Source: Curtobacterium sp. MCSS17_015
GTDB lineage: Bacteria; Actinomycetota; Actinomycetes; Actinomycetales; Microbacteriaceae
DNA length: 64,000 nt
Direction: 5' to 3'
Assembly: GCF_003234265.2 (NCBI RefSeq)
Contig: NZ_CP126256.1
Location: forward strand, 2,480,001 to 2,544,000
Shown: positions 1 through 8,324 of the stretch, in pieces
Numbering within the stretch: position 1 is the first letter of the stretch
Layout: each line of letters begins with the position of its first letter
Notes under the pieces: generated by a model
Seen by the model: only the letters and a program-made list of their open reading frames with translations
Database searches by the model: none
Told to the model about the DNA's origin: nothing
Translations under genes and position numbers: made by a program

Positions 1-8
1 GCGCCGCC

Positions 9-57
9 GACGGGAGGCCCGGTGCCGGTCCACGTGACCGGCACCGGGCCTCCCGTC
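9..57. terminator. Perfect 22-bp inverted repeat, terminator-like hairpin
   Basis: Arms at 9-30 and 36-57 pair perfectly around a 5-nt loop (CACGT). The arm starts GACGGGAGGCCCGG. No T-run follows, as is common for GC-rich actinobacterial terminators. It probably ends a transcript entering from outside the window or insulates the MarR promoter. The same arm sequence recurs at 26615-26661 and 32739-32782. Confidence 0.7.
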
Positions 58-141
58 CTCCGTCCCGTCCTGCCAGCTCGCCAGGCCCCGCGCGCGATGC
101 CCTGCACACAGTCCTTCGAGCACGAAGGGTACGGTGTGATC

Positions 142-606
142 ATGCTCGACACCGAGACCGATCCGCTGTCCCTCGACCGGCAGCTCTGCTTCGCCCTCGC
201 GGCGACGAGCCGCAGCATCGTCGGTCTCTACCGCGAGATGCTCGAACCGATGGGGCTGACGCATCCGCAGTACCTCGTGATGCTCGCCCTCTGGGAGCGG
301 GACCCGCGGTCCGTGCGGGAGATCGCCGCCGAACTCCGGCTCGAATCCGCGACGCTGAGCCCCCTGCTGAAGCGGCTCGAGGCGTCGGGCTACGTCCGGC
401 GGGGCCGCAGCACCGAGGATGAACGCCAGCTCGCGGTGTCGCTGACCACGGCAGGCCGGGTGCTCCGCGACCGGGCCGAGGCGGTGCCCGTCGCCGTCGC
501 CGCCCGACTGGGGTGGCCGGTCGCCCGTCTCGAGGCGCTGAAGAACGAGTTGACCGCGCTCCTCGAGGTTGTCGACCACGCGGACGAGAAACCACGAGTA
601 CACTAA
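142..606 (+). CDS. MarR/OhrR-family redox-sensing transcriptional regulator
   Basis: This 154-aa winged-helix protein looks like OhrR, the MarR subgroup that represses peroxide-defence genes until a cysteine near the N-terminus is oxidised. The sequence shows the OhrR-type opening LDRQLCFALAA with Cys16, then LTHPQYLVMLALWE, a recognition-helix stretch around SATLSPLLKRLE, and the wing motif DERQ. I chose ATG 142 because the protein then begins just before the conserved Cys block; GAAGGG lies 12 nt upstream. No ohr gene sits beside it. The next genes are a small zinc-ribbon protein and an Old Yellow Enzyme, so it may control an electrophile or peroxide response that includes that reductase. 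The family call is firm; ligand and targets are inferred. Confidence 0.85.
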   Translation: MLDTETDPLSLDRQLCFALAATSRSIVGLYREMLEPMGLTHPQYLVMLALWERDPRSVREIAAELRLESATLSPLLKRLEASGYVRRGRSTEDERQLAVSLTTAGRVLRDRAEAVPVAVAARLGWPVARLEALKNELTALLEVVDHADEKPRVH

Positions 607-633
607 CCATCAGGGCACGAACGGAAGGCAGCC

Positions 634-846
634 ATGGGACGCTTCGCGCAGTGGTACGAACGATGGAACACGACGCTCATCGACAAGATGGGCCCGTCCC
701 AGATCGGCGCCGGCCACCCCGAGGGCATCGACGACCGCACGGTCGACCGCGAGTGCCCGATCTGCCACCAGCCGCTGTCCCTGCACACCGTGATCCGCCC
801 CGAGGGACAGGTCCGGTCCTCCACCCTGGTGTGCCCGCGCCGCTGA
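634..846 (+). CDS. Small hypothetical protein with zinc-ribbon-like cysteines
   Basis: This 70-aa protein has no family I can name. It has a CPICH motif near residue 42 and another Cys close to the C-terminus (LVCPRR), which could form an incomplete zinc-binding site. A GGAAGG ribosome-binding site lies 6 nt before ATG 634. It is 27 bp downstream of the MarR gene and 43 bp upstream of the flavin reductase gene, on the same strand, so all three may be co-transcribed. The function is unknown. Confidence 0.65.
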   Translation: MGRFAQWYERWNTTLIDKMGPSQIGAGHPEGIDDRTVDRECPICHQPLSLHTVIRPEGQVRSSTLVCPRR

Positions 847-889
847 TCCCAGCCAGACCGACCACCTCTCCAGCGCGACCGAAGTCGGA

Positions 890-2017
890 ATGGGCAACAT
901 CCGCCACACGTTCCCGCTCGGTGTGAAGCTCTTCGAACCCGCCGACCTCGGCGCCCTCCGACTCAGCAACCGCATCGTCATGGCCCCGCTCACGCGCACG
1001 CGTGCCGGTGAGCACGGTGTCCCGAACGACCTGCTCGTCGAGCACTACGCGCAGCGCGCCGGCCTCGGCATGATCATCACCGAGGGCACGTGGCCCGTGC
1101 AGGAGGGACGCTCGTACCCGGGGCAGCCCGGCATCGAGACCGAGGAGCAGATCGCCGGCTGGCGTCGCGTCGCCGACGCCGTGCACGAGCGCGGCGGCAC
1201 CATCGTCATGCAGCTCATGCACGGAGGCCGCGTGTCGCACCCCTCGATCTCGCAGACCCCCCGCATCGTCGGCCCGAGCGCGGTCGCCGCCCCCGGTCAG
1301 ACGCACCTGGCCGACGGCTCGAAGGCCGACATGCCGGTCCCCCACGAGCTCACCACCGACGAGGTCGCCGAGGCCGTCCAGGGCTTCGTGCAGGCCGCCC
1401 GCAACGCGATCGCGGCCGGCATCGACGGCGTCGAGGTGCACGGCGCGAACGGGTACCTCGTGCACGAGTTCATGTCGTCCCACTCGAACACCCGCACCGA
1501 CCGGTACGGCGGCTCGCCGGAGAACCGCGCGCGCTTCGCGATCGAGGTCACCACGGCCGTCGCCGAGGCCGTCGGCGCGGACCGCACCGGCATCCGCCTG
1601 TCGCCCGAGCACGGCATCCAGGGCGTCATCGAGGACGACGCCGCCGACGTCCGCGCCGTCTACTCCGCGGTCGCCGAGGGCCTGGCGCCGCTCGGCCTCG
1701 CGTTCATCGACCTCCTGCACGCCGAACCAGCCGGTGATTTGGTGCAGCACATCCGCCGGACGGCCGGCGCACCGTTCGTCGTCAACTCCGGCTTCAGCGC
1801 GATGACCACCCGCGACGAGGCGATCATGGTCGTCGACGAGGACATCGCCGACGCCATCGCCGTCGGCCGTCCCGCGATCGCGAACCCGGACCTCGCCGAG
1901 CGCTGGGAGCAGGACGCGGAGCTCAACCAGCCGCGGCCCCAGCTCTTCTACGGCCAGGGCGCCGAGGGCTACACCGACTACCCGACCCTCGCCGAGGTGC
2001 GCACGTCGGTCGTGTAG
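890..2017 (+). CDS. Old Yellow Enzyme family NADH:flavin oxidoreductase (alkene reductase)
   Basis: This FMN-dependent reductase of the OYE/NemA class uses NAD(P)H to reduce activated C=C bonds of enals, enones, maleimides or nitro-compounds in the cytoplasm. The 375-aa protein carries the OYE start KLFEPADLGALRLSNRI, the substrate-binding pair in EVHGANGYL (His...Asn), the signature RTDRYGGSPENRARF and the C-terminal FMN-phosphate site VGRPAIANPDL. ATG 890 gives an 11-residue N-terminal extension; GTG 923 would give the usual family start but lacks a clear ribosome-binding site. It follows the OhrR-like regulator, which fits electrophile-induced control. The substrate cannot be read from the sequence. 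Confidence 0.9.
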   Translation: MGNIRHTFPLGVKLFEPADLGALRLSNRIVMAPLTRTRAGEHGVPNDLLVEHYAQRAGLGMIITEGTWPVQEGRSYPGQPGIETEEQIAGWRRVADAVHERGGTIVMQLMHGGRVSHPSISQTPRIVGPSAVAAPGQTHLADGSKADMPVPHELTTDEVAEAVQGFVQAARNAIAAGIDGVEVHGANGYLVHEFMSSHSNTRTDRYGGSPENRARFAIEVTTAVAEAVGADRTGIRLSPEHGIQGVIEDDAADVRAVYSAVAEGLAPLGLAFIDLLHAEPAGDLVQHIRRTAGAPFVVNSGFSAMTTRDEAIMVVDEDIADAIAVGRPAIANPDLAERWEQDAELNQPRPQLFYGQGAEGYTDYPTLAEVRTSVV

Positions 2018-2036
2018 TCCGCTCCCTGCGACGGGC

Positions 2037-2115
2037 GCGCCCCGCTCAGCGACGACGCGATGCGTTGCGCGGGGCGCACCGGCCGGTCCTGCACGGCAGG
2101 GTGCCAGCTGGCACC
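2037..2115. terminator. Hairpins between convergent genes
   Basis: The gap between the OYE gene and the converging kinase gene holds a 9-bp stem (2037-2045 with 2069-2077) and a perfect 16-bp palindrome (2100-2115, GGTGCCAGCTGGCACC). Neither has a T-run. A terminator role is inferred from position only. Confidence 0.4.
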
Positions 2116-2206
2116 GGCCTTCCGGTCCTGTCCGGGTCCGGCAGCCCCGGCCCCGGCCCCGGCCACACCGTGGTCGGTCAACCGGCGGAGGTAGCTCCGA
2201 CGTGCG

Positions 2207-3724
2207 TCATCGGGCCGATCGAGCAGCGAGGTCGGCGGCGGTCCGGTCGAACACCGGCTCGAGGCGGTCGTAGACGTCGAGGAAGCTCTCGTACGCCCGC
2301 TCGAGGGCGTGATGACGCGCCGCGTCGGGCTCGTGCCGACCACGCTCCGCGGACAGCGTCCGAGCGACCCCGAAGTCGTCGAACACCCCGACGCCGACGC
2401 CGCCGACGACCGCGGCGCCCAAGGAGTTCGCCTCGTCCACGAGGGTCCGGGCGACGACCGGGACGTCCCAGACGTCCGCGAAGACGTCCAGCAGCAGATC
2501 GGAGGCGGCTGCTCCCCCGATCGCGGCGACCGACTCCACCGCGACGCCGTTCTCCGTGAAGGCGCGCAGCCCGGTGTTCAGGTTGAACGCGACCCCCTCG
2601 AGGACGGCCCGGGTCATGTTCGCCGGCCCGTGGTCGATGTGCAGACCGACGAAGGCCGCGCGTGCTGCCGGGTTCCAGTAGGGCGATCGCTCCCCCAACA
2701 GGTACGGCAGGAAGAACAGACCGTCGTCCGCGGCCCGAGCACCCGCCGCAGCGGCGAGGAGCGTCCGGTACCGGTCTTCCCTCCCCGGCGCCAGCACGTT
2801 CGTGACCCACTGCAGCGAGGCTCCGCCCGCCTGCATGGTGGCGGTCGGCACGTAGGCGCCGGGCACCACGTGGTTGAAGGTCATCGAGCGCATGGCCGGG
2901 TCGAGGAGCGGACGATCGGCGCTCACCGAGACCCAGGAGGACGACCCGAGGTAGGCGTAGGCGCCGTCCTCCGCCGAGACGATGCCGGCACCGAGTGCCG
3001 CGGTCGGGCCGTCGCCACCGCCGATCACCACCGGTGTCCCGGCGAGCAGTCCGGTCTCGAGCGCAGCAGCGGTCGTGACCGTCCCGATCACCGTGGTCGA
3101 CGGCACGATCTCCGGGAACAGGCTCGGGTCGAGGCCCGCCGCCCCGAGCAACTCATCCGACCAGGTACCGGTCCGCTGGTCGTAGGCGTTCGTGCCCGAT
3201 GCATCCGAGGGATCGGTGACCATCACCCCTGTGAGTCGGAACGCCACCCAGTCCTTCGCCTGCAGGACCCGCCGGGTCCGCGCGAACGCACCGGGTTCGT
3301 TCTCCCGCAACCAGGCGGTCTTCGAGAGCGAGTACGTCGGGTTCAGACGATGACCGGTGATCGCGTAGCACTCTTCCATCGAGACCGAGCGTGCGATGGC
3401 TCTGCACTGGGGCCCGGACCGGGTGTCCGCCCAGATGATCGCCGGTCGCACGGGCTCACCGGCACCGTCGACCGGCACGACGCCCATCATCTGACCCGAG
3501 AACGACACCACGTCCACGTCACCGGGGACGACAGCGCTCCCCGCGAGCAACCGGACGGTGGCCTCGGACACCGCTGTCCACCAGTCGTTGGGGTCCTGCT
3601 CGGCGAGGCCGCCTGCGCCGAACACGACCGGGTAGCCGACCGTCACCGCGGCGACGACGGCTCCGTTCCGGTCGACCAGGGTGGCTTTGTCCCCGGTGGT
3701 GCCGAGGTCGTGGGAGAGGATCAC
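2207..3724 (-). CDS. FGGY-family carbohydrate kinase (xylulokinase-like)
   Basis: This ATP-dependent sugar kinase of 505 aa should phosphorylate the imported or oxidised sugar of this locus. It has the N-terminal phosphate loop DLGTTGDKATL, the substrate motif IIWADTRSG, the central ATP-domain glycines GGGDGPTAALGAG, and the C-terminal GGAAASDLLLDVFADV block. GTG 3724 is chosen because ACGGAG lies just upstream and the phosphate loop follows directly. It is the last gene of the minus-strand ABC importer unit, behind the SDR gene. FGGY kinases act on ketoses, polyols and sugar acids, so xylulose is only one possibility. Confidence 0.88.
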   Translation of the reverse strand: MILSHDLGTTGDKATLVDRNGAVVAAVTVGYPVVFGAGGLAEQDPNDWWTAVSEATVRLLAGSAVVPGDVDVVSFSGQMMGVVPVDGAGEPVRPAIIWADTRSGPQCRAIARSVSMEECYAITGHRLNPTYSLSKTAWLRENEPGAFARTRRVLQAKDWVAFRLTGVMVTDPSDASGTNAYDQRTGTWSDELLGAAGLDPSLFPEIVPSTTVIGTVTTAAALETGLLAGTPVVIGGGDGPTAALGAGIVSAEDGAYAYLGSSSWVSVSADRPLLDPAMRSMTFNHVVPGAYVPTATMQAGGASLQWVTNVLAPGREDRYRTLLAAAAGARAADDGLFFLPYLLGERSPYWNPAARAAFVGLHIDHGPANMTRAVLEGVAFNLNTGLRAFTENGVAVESVAAIGGAAASDLLLDVFADVWDVPVVARTLVDEANSLGAAVVGGVGVGVFDDFGVARTLSAERGRHEPDAARHHALERAYESFLDVYDRLEPVFDRTAADLAARSAR

Positions 3725-3770
3725 GGGTACTCCGTCGTACTGGGTCGGACAGGGGTCGGGACGGCACTGC

Positions 3771-4499
3771 TCAGCGGAGCGAGTACCCGCCGTCCATGAG
3801 GAGCTCGGCACCGACGTAGTAGTCGGCCTCGTCGCTGAGCAGGAACACGACCGAGGCGGCCACCTCCTCAGGAGTCGCGAAACGGCGGGTGACGACCCCT
3901 TCCTTCCACGTCTCGTGCATGTGTTCCTTGAGCGCGTTGAGCGGCGTCCCGACGTAACCCGGCGAGAGCGCGTTGACCCGGACACCCTCGGGAGCCCACT
4001 CGACCGCGAGCGACCGTGTGAGCGCGGAGACGCCCGCCTTGGACGTGTTGTACGCCGCCTGCCGCTGTGGGGCATTGACGACGGCGTTGCCCGACATCGA
4101 CGCGATGTTCACGATCGCGCCACCGCCTCTGGCGAGGAGCTCGCGTCCGAACGCCTGGCAGGTGATGAACGTGCCCCGGAGGTTCACTCCGAGGACCGCG
4201 TCCCACTGGTCGATGGACATCTCGACGGCGGGGACATCGTCCTCGACGATCCCGGCACTGTTGACCAGGTGCACCGGGCGGTCGTCCGCCGCGTACAGCT
4301 CGCGTACCACCGACGCCACGGCGACCGGGTCCGTGAGGTCGAGTTCGACGCCCGTCGCGCCCTCGGGGAGCGATCCAGGCTCCCGGCGGTCGAGGGCGAT
4401 GACGTCGGCACCCTCTGCGATGAGTCGGGTGACGATCGCGGCGCCGATGCCACCGGCAGCGCCGGTCACGGCGACTCGTCTGTCTCGGAGACGTGACAC
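3771..4499 (-). CDS. SDR-family NAD(P)-dependent oxidoreductase
   Basis: This 242-aa classical short-chain dehydrogenase should oxidise or reduce a sugar, polyol or sugar-acid hydroxyl. It shows the cofactor motif TGAAGGIG near residue 11, NSAGI, the catalytic Ser in NIASMSG, and the YxxxK pair in YNTSKAG. GTG 4499 is preferred because AGAGGA precedes it and the cofactor loop starts where expected. It lies between the sugar-binding protein and the FGGY kinase, 46 bp before the latter. An oxidise-then-phosphorylate order is an inference from gene order. Confidence 0.88.
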   Translation of the reverse strand: MSRLRDRRVAVTGAAGGIGAAIVTRLIAEGADVIALDRREPGSLPEGATGVELDLTDPVAVASVVRELYAADDRPVHLVNSAGIVEDDVPAVEMSIDQWDAVLGVNLRGTFITCQAFGRELLARGGGAIVNIASMSGNAVVNAPQRQAAYNTSKAGVSALTRSLAVEWAPEGVRVNALSPGYVGTPLNALKEHMHETWKEGVVTRRFATPEEVAASVVFLLSDEADYYVGAELLMDGGYSLR

Positions 4500-4528
4500 G
4501 GTGTGGTTCCTCTCGTGTGGTGCGACGA

Positions 4529-4560
4529 CGGGCCGGGAGACCTCCGTGGTTCCCGGCCCG
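4529..4560 (-). terminator. Intra-operon hairpin after the binding-protein gene
   Basis: A perfect 10-bp stem (4529-4538 with 4551-4560, arm CGGGCCGGGA) with a 12-nt loop lies 6 bp after the stop of the substrate-binding protein gene and before the SDR gene. Such hairpins often keep binding-protein mRNA in excess over downstream genes. A strong block is unlikely, because the SDR and kinase have no obvious promoter of their own. Confidence 0.55.
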
Positions 4561-4566
4561 TCCGGG

Positions 4567-5577
4567 TCAGAAGGTGCTCTTCGGGTCGTAGTACTCGTCG
4601 ACGTTCTCGCAACCGATGCCGGCTGCCTTGGTGTACTCGTTGTCGTCGTACGACGAGGCCTTGCTCTCGCCGGTCCCGATGGACACCGCGATCTCGAAGG
4701 CACGCTCTGCGGCGAGGTTCGGCGAGTTCAGCCCGGTGGACACGTACTGCGAGTCGCAGCCCTCCTGGATGGCCTGGAGGGCCTCCTTCTGGCCGTCGGA
4801 CGCAGCAGCGACCAGCGCGGTGGTGTTGCCCTGGTCCTTGAGCACGGTGAGGGCGCCGAGCGCCATCGAGTCGTTCAAGCCGAGCACGAGATCGATGTCA
4901 GGGTGCGCTGCGAGCATCGACTCGGTCGCGGGGACCGCCTTGTCCTGGGCGTACACCGCACTCGTCGAGGCGACCACGTCGTAGTCGATGCCGGCGGTCT
5001 CCAGCCCCTGCAGGAAGCCCTTCTGGCGCGCCGGCCCGACGACCTCGTCGTTCGGCCCGCCGTTCAGGACACCGACCTTCACGGTGCTGCCCTCCTCGAG
5101 CCGTCCCGCGGCGATCTCCCCCGACAGCTCACCGCTCTTGACGTTGTCCGACGTCACGGAGGTCACACCGACGCCCGGGATGCCTGTGTCCAGGAACACC
5201 ACCGGCACCTGGTCGGCGATCTGCTGGAACTGTTCCTTCTCGGTGCTCGGCGAGAGGACGTTCGCGACGATGACGTCCGCGCCCTGCGAGAGCATGGTCT
5301 GCGCCTGGTTGAGCTGGGTGACCGGGTCGCCACCGGCGTTCTGGACCAGGAGCTTGAAGCCCTGCTCCTTCGCGACGGCCTTCGCCTCCTCCTGCATCGC
5401 CGTGTAGTACGGGGCGTCCAGCTGGCGCTGGAGGAACCCGATCGTGAGGTCGCCGACCGGCTTCCCCTCGGACTCGGCAGCGCCCGAGGTCGTGGTCGTC
5501 GAGCCGCACCCCGCGAGGAGGGCGACGGTGGCTGCTGCGGCGAGGAGACCCGCGGCGCGTTTGTGGATCGTCTTCAT
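4567..5577 (-). CDS. Sugar ABC transporter substrate-binding lipoprotein (RbsB-like, Peripla_BP_4)
   Basis: This is the extracellular sugar receptor of the importer encoded just upstream. The 336-aa protein has a lipoprotein signal peptide with the lipobox LLAGC (Cys24), so it should be anchored to the outer face of the membrane. A type-I periplasmic-binding fold follows: LTIGFLQRQLDAPYYTAM, the hinge segment GADVIVANVLSP, then DIDLVLGLNDSMALGAL. The sequence belongs to the RbsB/XylF/ALS group that binds pentoses, polyols or autoinducer-2-like sugars. The exact ligand is not visible. A hairpin directly follows the stop codon. Confidence 0.9.
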   Translation of the reverse strand: MKTIHKRAAGLLAAAATVALLAGCGSTTTTSGAAESEGKPVGDLTIGFLQRQLDAPYYTAMQEEAKAVAKEQGFKLLVQNAGGDPVTQLNQAQTMLSQGADVIVANVLSPSTEKEQFQQIADQVPVVFLDTGIPGVGVTSVTSDNVKSGELSGEIAAGRLEEGSTVKVGVLNGGPNDEVVGPARQKGFLQGLETAGIDYDVVASTSAVYAQDKAVPATESMLAAHPDIDLVLGLNDSMALGALTVLKDQGNTTALVAAASDGQKEALQAIQEGCDSQYVSTGLNSPNLAAERAFEIAVSIGTGESKASSYDDNEYTKAAGIGCENVDEYYDPKSTF

Positions 5578-5616
5578 TGACTCGTTCCTTGGTGTTCGAG
5601 GGGCAGGGATGTCGGT

Positions 5617-6624
5617 TCAGCGGAGGGACGCGGAGCGGCGCTTCCGCAGCTGGACGGTGGTGAGGGTGATCGCGACGAGGACGAGGGCTCCGCTGAAGGC
5701 GTCCTGCAGGTACGTCGACACGTTGAGCAGCACCAGGAGGTTCGAGATCACGCCGAAGATGAGCGTCCCGACGACCGCCCCGAAGACCCGTCCGCGACCG
5801 CCTCGGAGGCTGGTCCCGCCGATGACGACACCAGCGATCGCGTTGAGTTCGTAGAGGTTGCCGGCCGTCGGGGTGCCGACCCCGACGCGTGAGGCCAGGA
5901 GGAACCCGGCGAAGCCCACCAGCACACCTGCGAGCACGTAGACGGCGAGCAGGGTCGCTCGCACGGGGACGCCCGACGCGCGTGCCGCGTCCTTGTTGCT
6001 GCCGACCGCGTAGACACGTCGGCCGAACACCGTGCGCTTGACCAGGAACCACATGCCGACGGCGATCGCGATCCAGATGATGCCGATGACGGGGACGCCG
6101 GCGACGGTCGCCGTGGCGATCCCACGGAAGTCGTCGGCACCCGGCTGGACGGGCACACCCTCGGTGTAGGCGTAGACGACTCCACGTGCCAGGGACAGCA
6201 TGCCCAGTGTGACGATGAACGCCTCGAGTCCGCGGAAGGCGACGAGGTACCCGTTGACGAGACCGATGAGCGCCCCGACCGCGATCGCGACGAGGATCGA
6301 CACGACGACGTTCCCCCCGCCGAACAGTCCCGCCGAGAGCACCCCCGCGAGACCGACCGCCGAGCCGACGCTGATGTCGATGCCGCCGGTGAGGACGATG
6401 AGGAACTCGGCCAACGTGACGATCCCGATGACCGACACCTGCAGGACGAGGTTCGTCAGGTTCCGGGTCGTGAAGAACGCATCGGTGGAGAAGGCCGCAA
6501 CGATGAGCAACACCACGAGGATGTACAGCGGGTACTGCTGTCTGGCCCACGTGAGTGCACGGTTGTCCGATCGGTCCGTGACCGGGGTGCTCACCGTCGG
6601 GACGTTCGCGGTCTGCTGGCTCAT
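5617..6624 (-). CDS. Sugar ABC transporter permease (RbsC-like, BPD_transp_2)
   Basis: This membrane subunit (335 aa) has about eight to ten hydrophobic helices. The signature LTGGIDISVGSAVGLAG, seen in RbsC/XylH-type permeases, lies around residues 79-95. It forms the channel for the sugar caught by the RbsB-like lipoprotein. Its ATG overlaps the stop of the ATPase gene by 4 bp (ATGA), so the two are translationally coupled. A 39-bp gap with a Shine-Dalgarno sequence leads to the binding-protein gene. Confidence 0.92.
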   Translation of the reverse strand: MSQQTANVPTVSTPVTDRSDNRALTWARQQYPLYILVVLLIVAAFSTDAFFTTRNLTNLVLQVSVIGIVTLAEFLIVLTGGIDISVGSAVGLAGVLSAGLFGGGNVVVSILVAIAVGALIGLVNGYLVAFRGLEAFIVTLGMLSLARGVVYAYTEGVPVQPGADDFRGIATATVAGVPVIGIIWIAIAVGMWFLVKRTVFGRRVYAVGSNKDAARASGVPVRATLLAVYVLAGVLVGFAGFLLASRVGVGTPTAGNLYELNAIAGVVIGGTSLRGGRGRVFGAVVGTLIFGVISNLLVLLNVSTYLQDAFSGALVLVAITLTTVQLRKRRSASLR

Positions 6625-8135
6625 GCTGCTGCTCCTCCGAGGGATGCGCGGATCAGGTCGTCGGTCGACGCGTCCGCGGAGGTGAACTCACCGACGATGC
6701 GGCCCTCCTTGAGTGCGAGGACCCGGTTGCACAGGGTGAGTGCTTCCTCGGCCTCGCTGGTGATCACCAGCACACCCTTGCCCTGGGTGGCCAGCTCGCG
6801 GACGATCTCGTAGATGTTCAGGCGGGCGCCGACGTCGATGCCCTTCGTCGGTTCGTCGAGGATGACGAGTTCCGGCGCGGTCTCGAGCCACTTGGCGATG
6901 ATGACCTTCTGCTGGTTCCCGCCGGAGAGCGTCCGCGTGTGGGTGTCGGGCCCGCCCTTGACCTGGAACCGGTCGATCAGTTCAGCGACGCGCTTCCGTT
7001 CGGCGTCCCGCCGCAGCACACCCGCTCGGGCGTACTTGCCCTGGGCCGCGAGCGTCATGTTCTCGCCGTTCGTGAAGTCGCCGACGAAGCCCTCTCGACG
7101 ACGGTCCTCGGTCAGGTAGGCGACACCGGCCCGGATGCCGTCGCGCGGCGACGCCGCGGTCACGGGCACGCCGTCGAGGACGACGGCGCCCGCGTCCCGC
7201 GACTGGTTGCCGGAGACGGCACGACCGATCGAACTGCGACCGCTCCCGACGAGACCGTAGAGCCCGACGATCTCCCCGCGGTGGACATCGAGGTCGATGT
7301 CGCGCGCAGAGCCGGATGCGAGCCCTCGGACCTCGAGGAGCGGGACGCGGTCGGCAGTCAGTGGTGCCGGGGGCTCGAGCGCCCGTACTGCCTTCCCGAT
7401 CATCAGGGTCATGACCTCGTCGGGCGTCGAGTCCGCCGTCCGGACGACGTCAATGAGCGTCCCGTTGCGCAGGACGGCGATCCGGTCGGACATCGCGAAG
7501 ACCTCGTCCATGCGGTGCGACACGAAGATGACCGCCACCCCAGCTGCCCGTTCGCGTTGGACGAGTTCGAGGACGTCCTGGAAGTGGTCTTCGGTCGTGG
7601 AGGCCGTGGTCTCGTCGAGCAGGAGCACGCTGTGGTCCGTCACCTGGGTACGGCTGAGCGCCAGCATCTGCCGCAGCCCCGGGCCGAGGTCTCCGGCAGG
7701 TCGGTCGGCCCGGATCCCGTGGAGTCCGACGGCGTGCAGTGCCGTCTCGGTCGCAGCCCGGCGGGAGCGCGGGACGATGCCCCACGGCTTGGTGCCGTTC
7801 GCGGCGCTGAGGTCGCGGAGCCAGACGTTCTCGCCGACGGTGAAGTCGTCGATGATCATGGGTTCCTGGTGCATGAGCAGGACACCGGCCTCTTCGGCGT
7901 CGGCCGGACTCCGGAGCGGACGATCGAACCCGGCGATGCGCACTTCGCCCTGCGTCGGCGGTTCCTGCCCGGCGAGGATCTTCGAGAGCGTGGACTTCCC
8001 CGCGCCGTTCGCACCGCAGATGGCGAGGACTTCCCCCGCGTACCCCTCGAGTGTCACGCCCTGGAGAGCGCGGACACCGGGGTAGGTCTTCGAGACACCG
8101 TCGACATGGAAGGCGACGCGCCGATCGTCACCCAC
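6621..8135 (-). CDS. Sugar ABC transporter ATP-binding protein, two-domain (RbsA/XylG-like)
   Basis: This 504-aa protein carries two fused ABC domains, as in RbsA. The first has a good Walker A (GANGAGKST) but a degraded signature (DLGPGLRQMLALSR). The second has a degraded Walker A (GLVGSGRSS) but a full signature (LSGGNQQKV) and Walker B (ELVILDEPTKGID). This split of functions is usual in the family. GTG 8135 is chosen because GTGGAG lies 7-8 nt upstream; a GTG at 8171 is also in frame but has poor translation signals. A 16-codon reading frame with a much stronger ribosome-binding site ends across this start (see 8128-8178). Confidence 0.88.
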   Translation of the reverse strand: MGDDRRVAFHVDGVSKTYPGVRALQGVTLEGYAGEVLAICGANGAGKSTLSKILAGQEPPTQGEVRIAGFDRPLRSPADAEEAGVLLMHQEPMIIDDFTVGENVWLRDLSAANGTKPWGIVPRSRRAATETALHAVGLHGIRADRPAGDLGPGLRQMLALSRTQVTDHSVLLLDETTASTTEDHFQDVLELVQRERAAGVAVIFVSHRMDEVFAMSDRIAVLRNGTLIDVVRTADSTPDEVMTLMIGKAVRALEPPAPLTADRVPLLEVRGLASGSARDIDLDVHRGEIVGLYGLVGSGRSSIGRAVSGNQSRDAGAVVLDGVPVTAASPRDGIRAGVAYLTEDRRREGFVGDFTNGENMTLAAQGKYARAGVLRRDAERKRVAELIDRFQVKGGPDTHTRTLSGGNQQKVIIAKWLETAPELVILDEPTKGIDVGARLNIYEIVRELATQGKGVLVITSEAEEALTLCNRVLALKEGRIVGEFTSADASTDDLIRASLGGAAA

Positions 8136-8178
8136 GGGTCTGCTCCACCCGGAAGGGCTGTGCGATGACACGGCTCAT
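8128..8178 (-). CDS. Possible 16-aa leader peptide upstream of the sugar ABC operon
   Basis: On the minus strand an ATG at 8178 follows GAAGGAG at an ideal 9-nt distance, and the frame reads MSRVIAQPFRVEQTRG then TGA at 8130-8128. The stop overlaps the GTG start of the ATPase. It may be a translated leader that couples ribosomes onto the ATPase start. Alternatively, a one-base frameshift could separate it from the natural ATPase N-terminus. No homologue can be claimed. Confidence 0.4.
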   Translation of the reverse strand: MSRVIAQPFRVEQTRG

Positions 8179-8238
8179 GGTCTGTGGCTCCTTCGACACG
8201 ATCGGGCTCTCGCCCAGGACCTCGGCGCTCCGAGGTGT

Positions 8239-8324
8239 GTAGTGATACTACCGAACAGTACGGTCACAACGCGCCACAGGCAAGTTCTGCGACTCGGATA
8301 CGGAGATTTGCGTAGCTTTGCTAC
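8239..8324. promoter_or_regulatory. Two RpiR-type operator palindromes in front of the sugar ABC operon
   Basis: Two copies of a GTAG(T/C)-N3-(A/G)CTAC palindrome lie upstream of the importer operon: 8239-8251 (GTAGT-GAT-ACTAC) and 8312-8324 (GTAGC-TTT-GCTAC). The first contains TAGTAT on the minus strand, a plausible -10 box, so binding there would block the promoter. The second overlaps the stop codon of the aldolase gene. They match the motif found at the other promoters of this locus. Confidence 0.65.
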
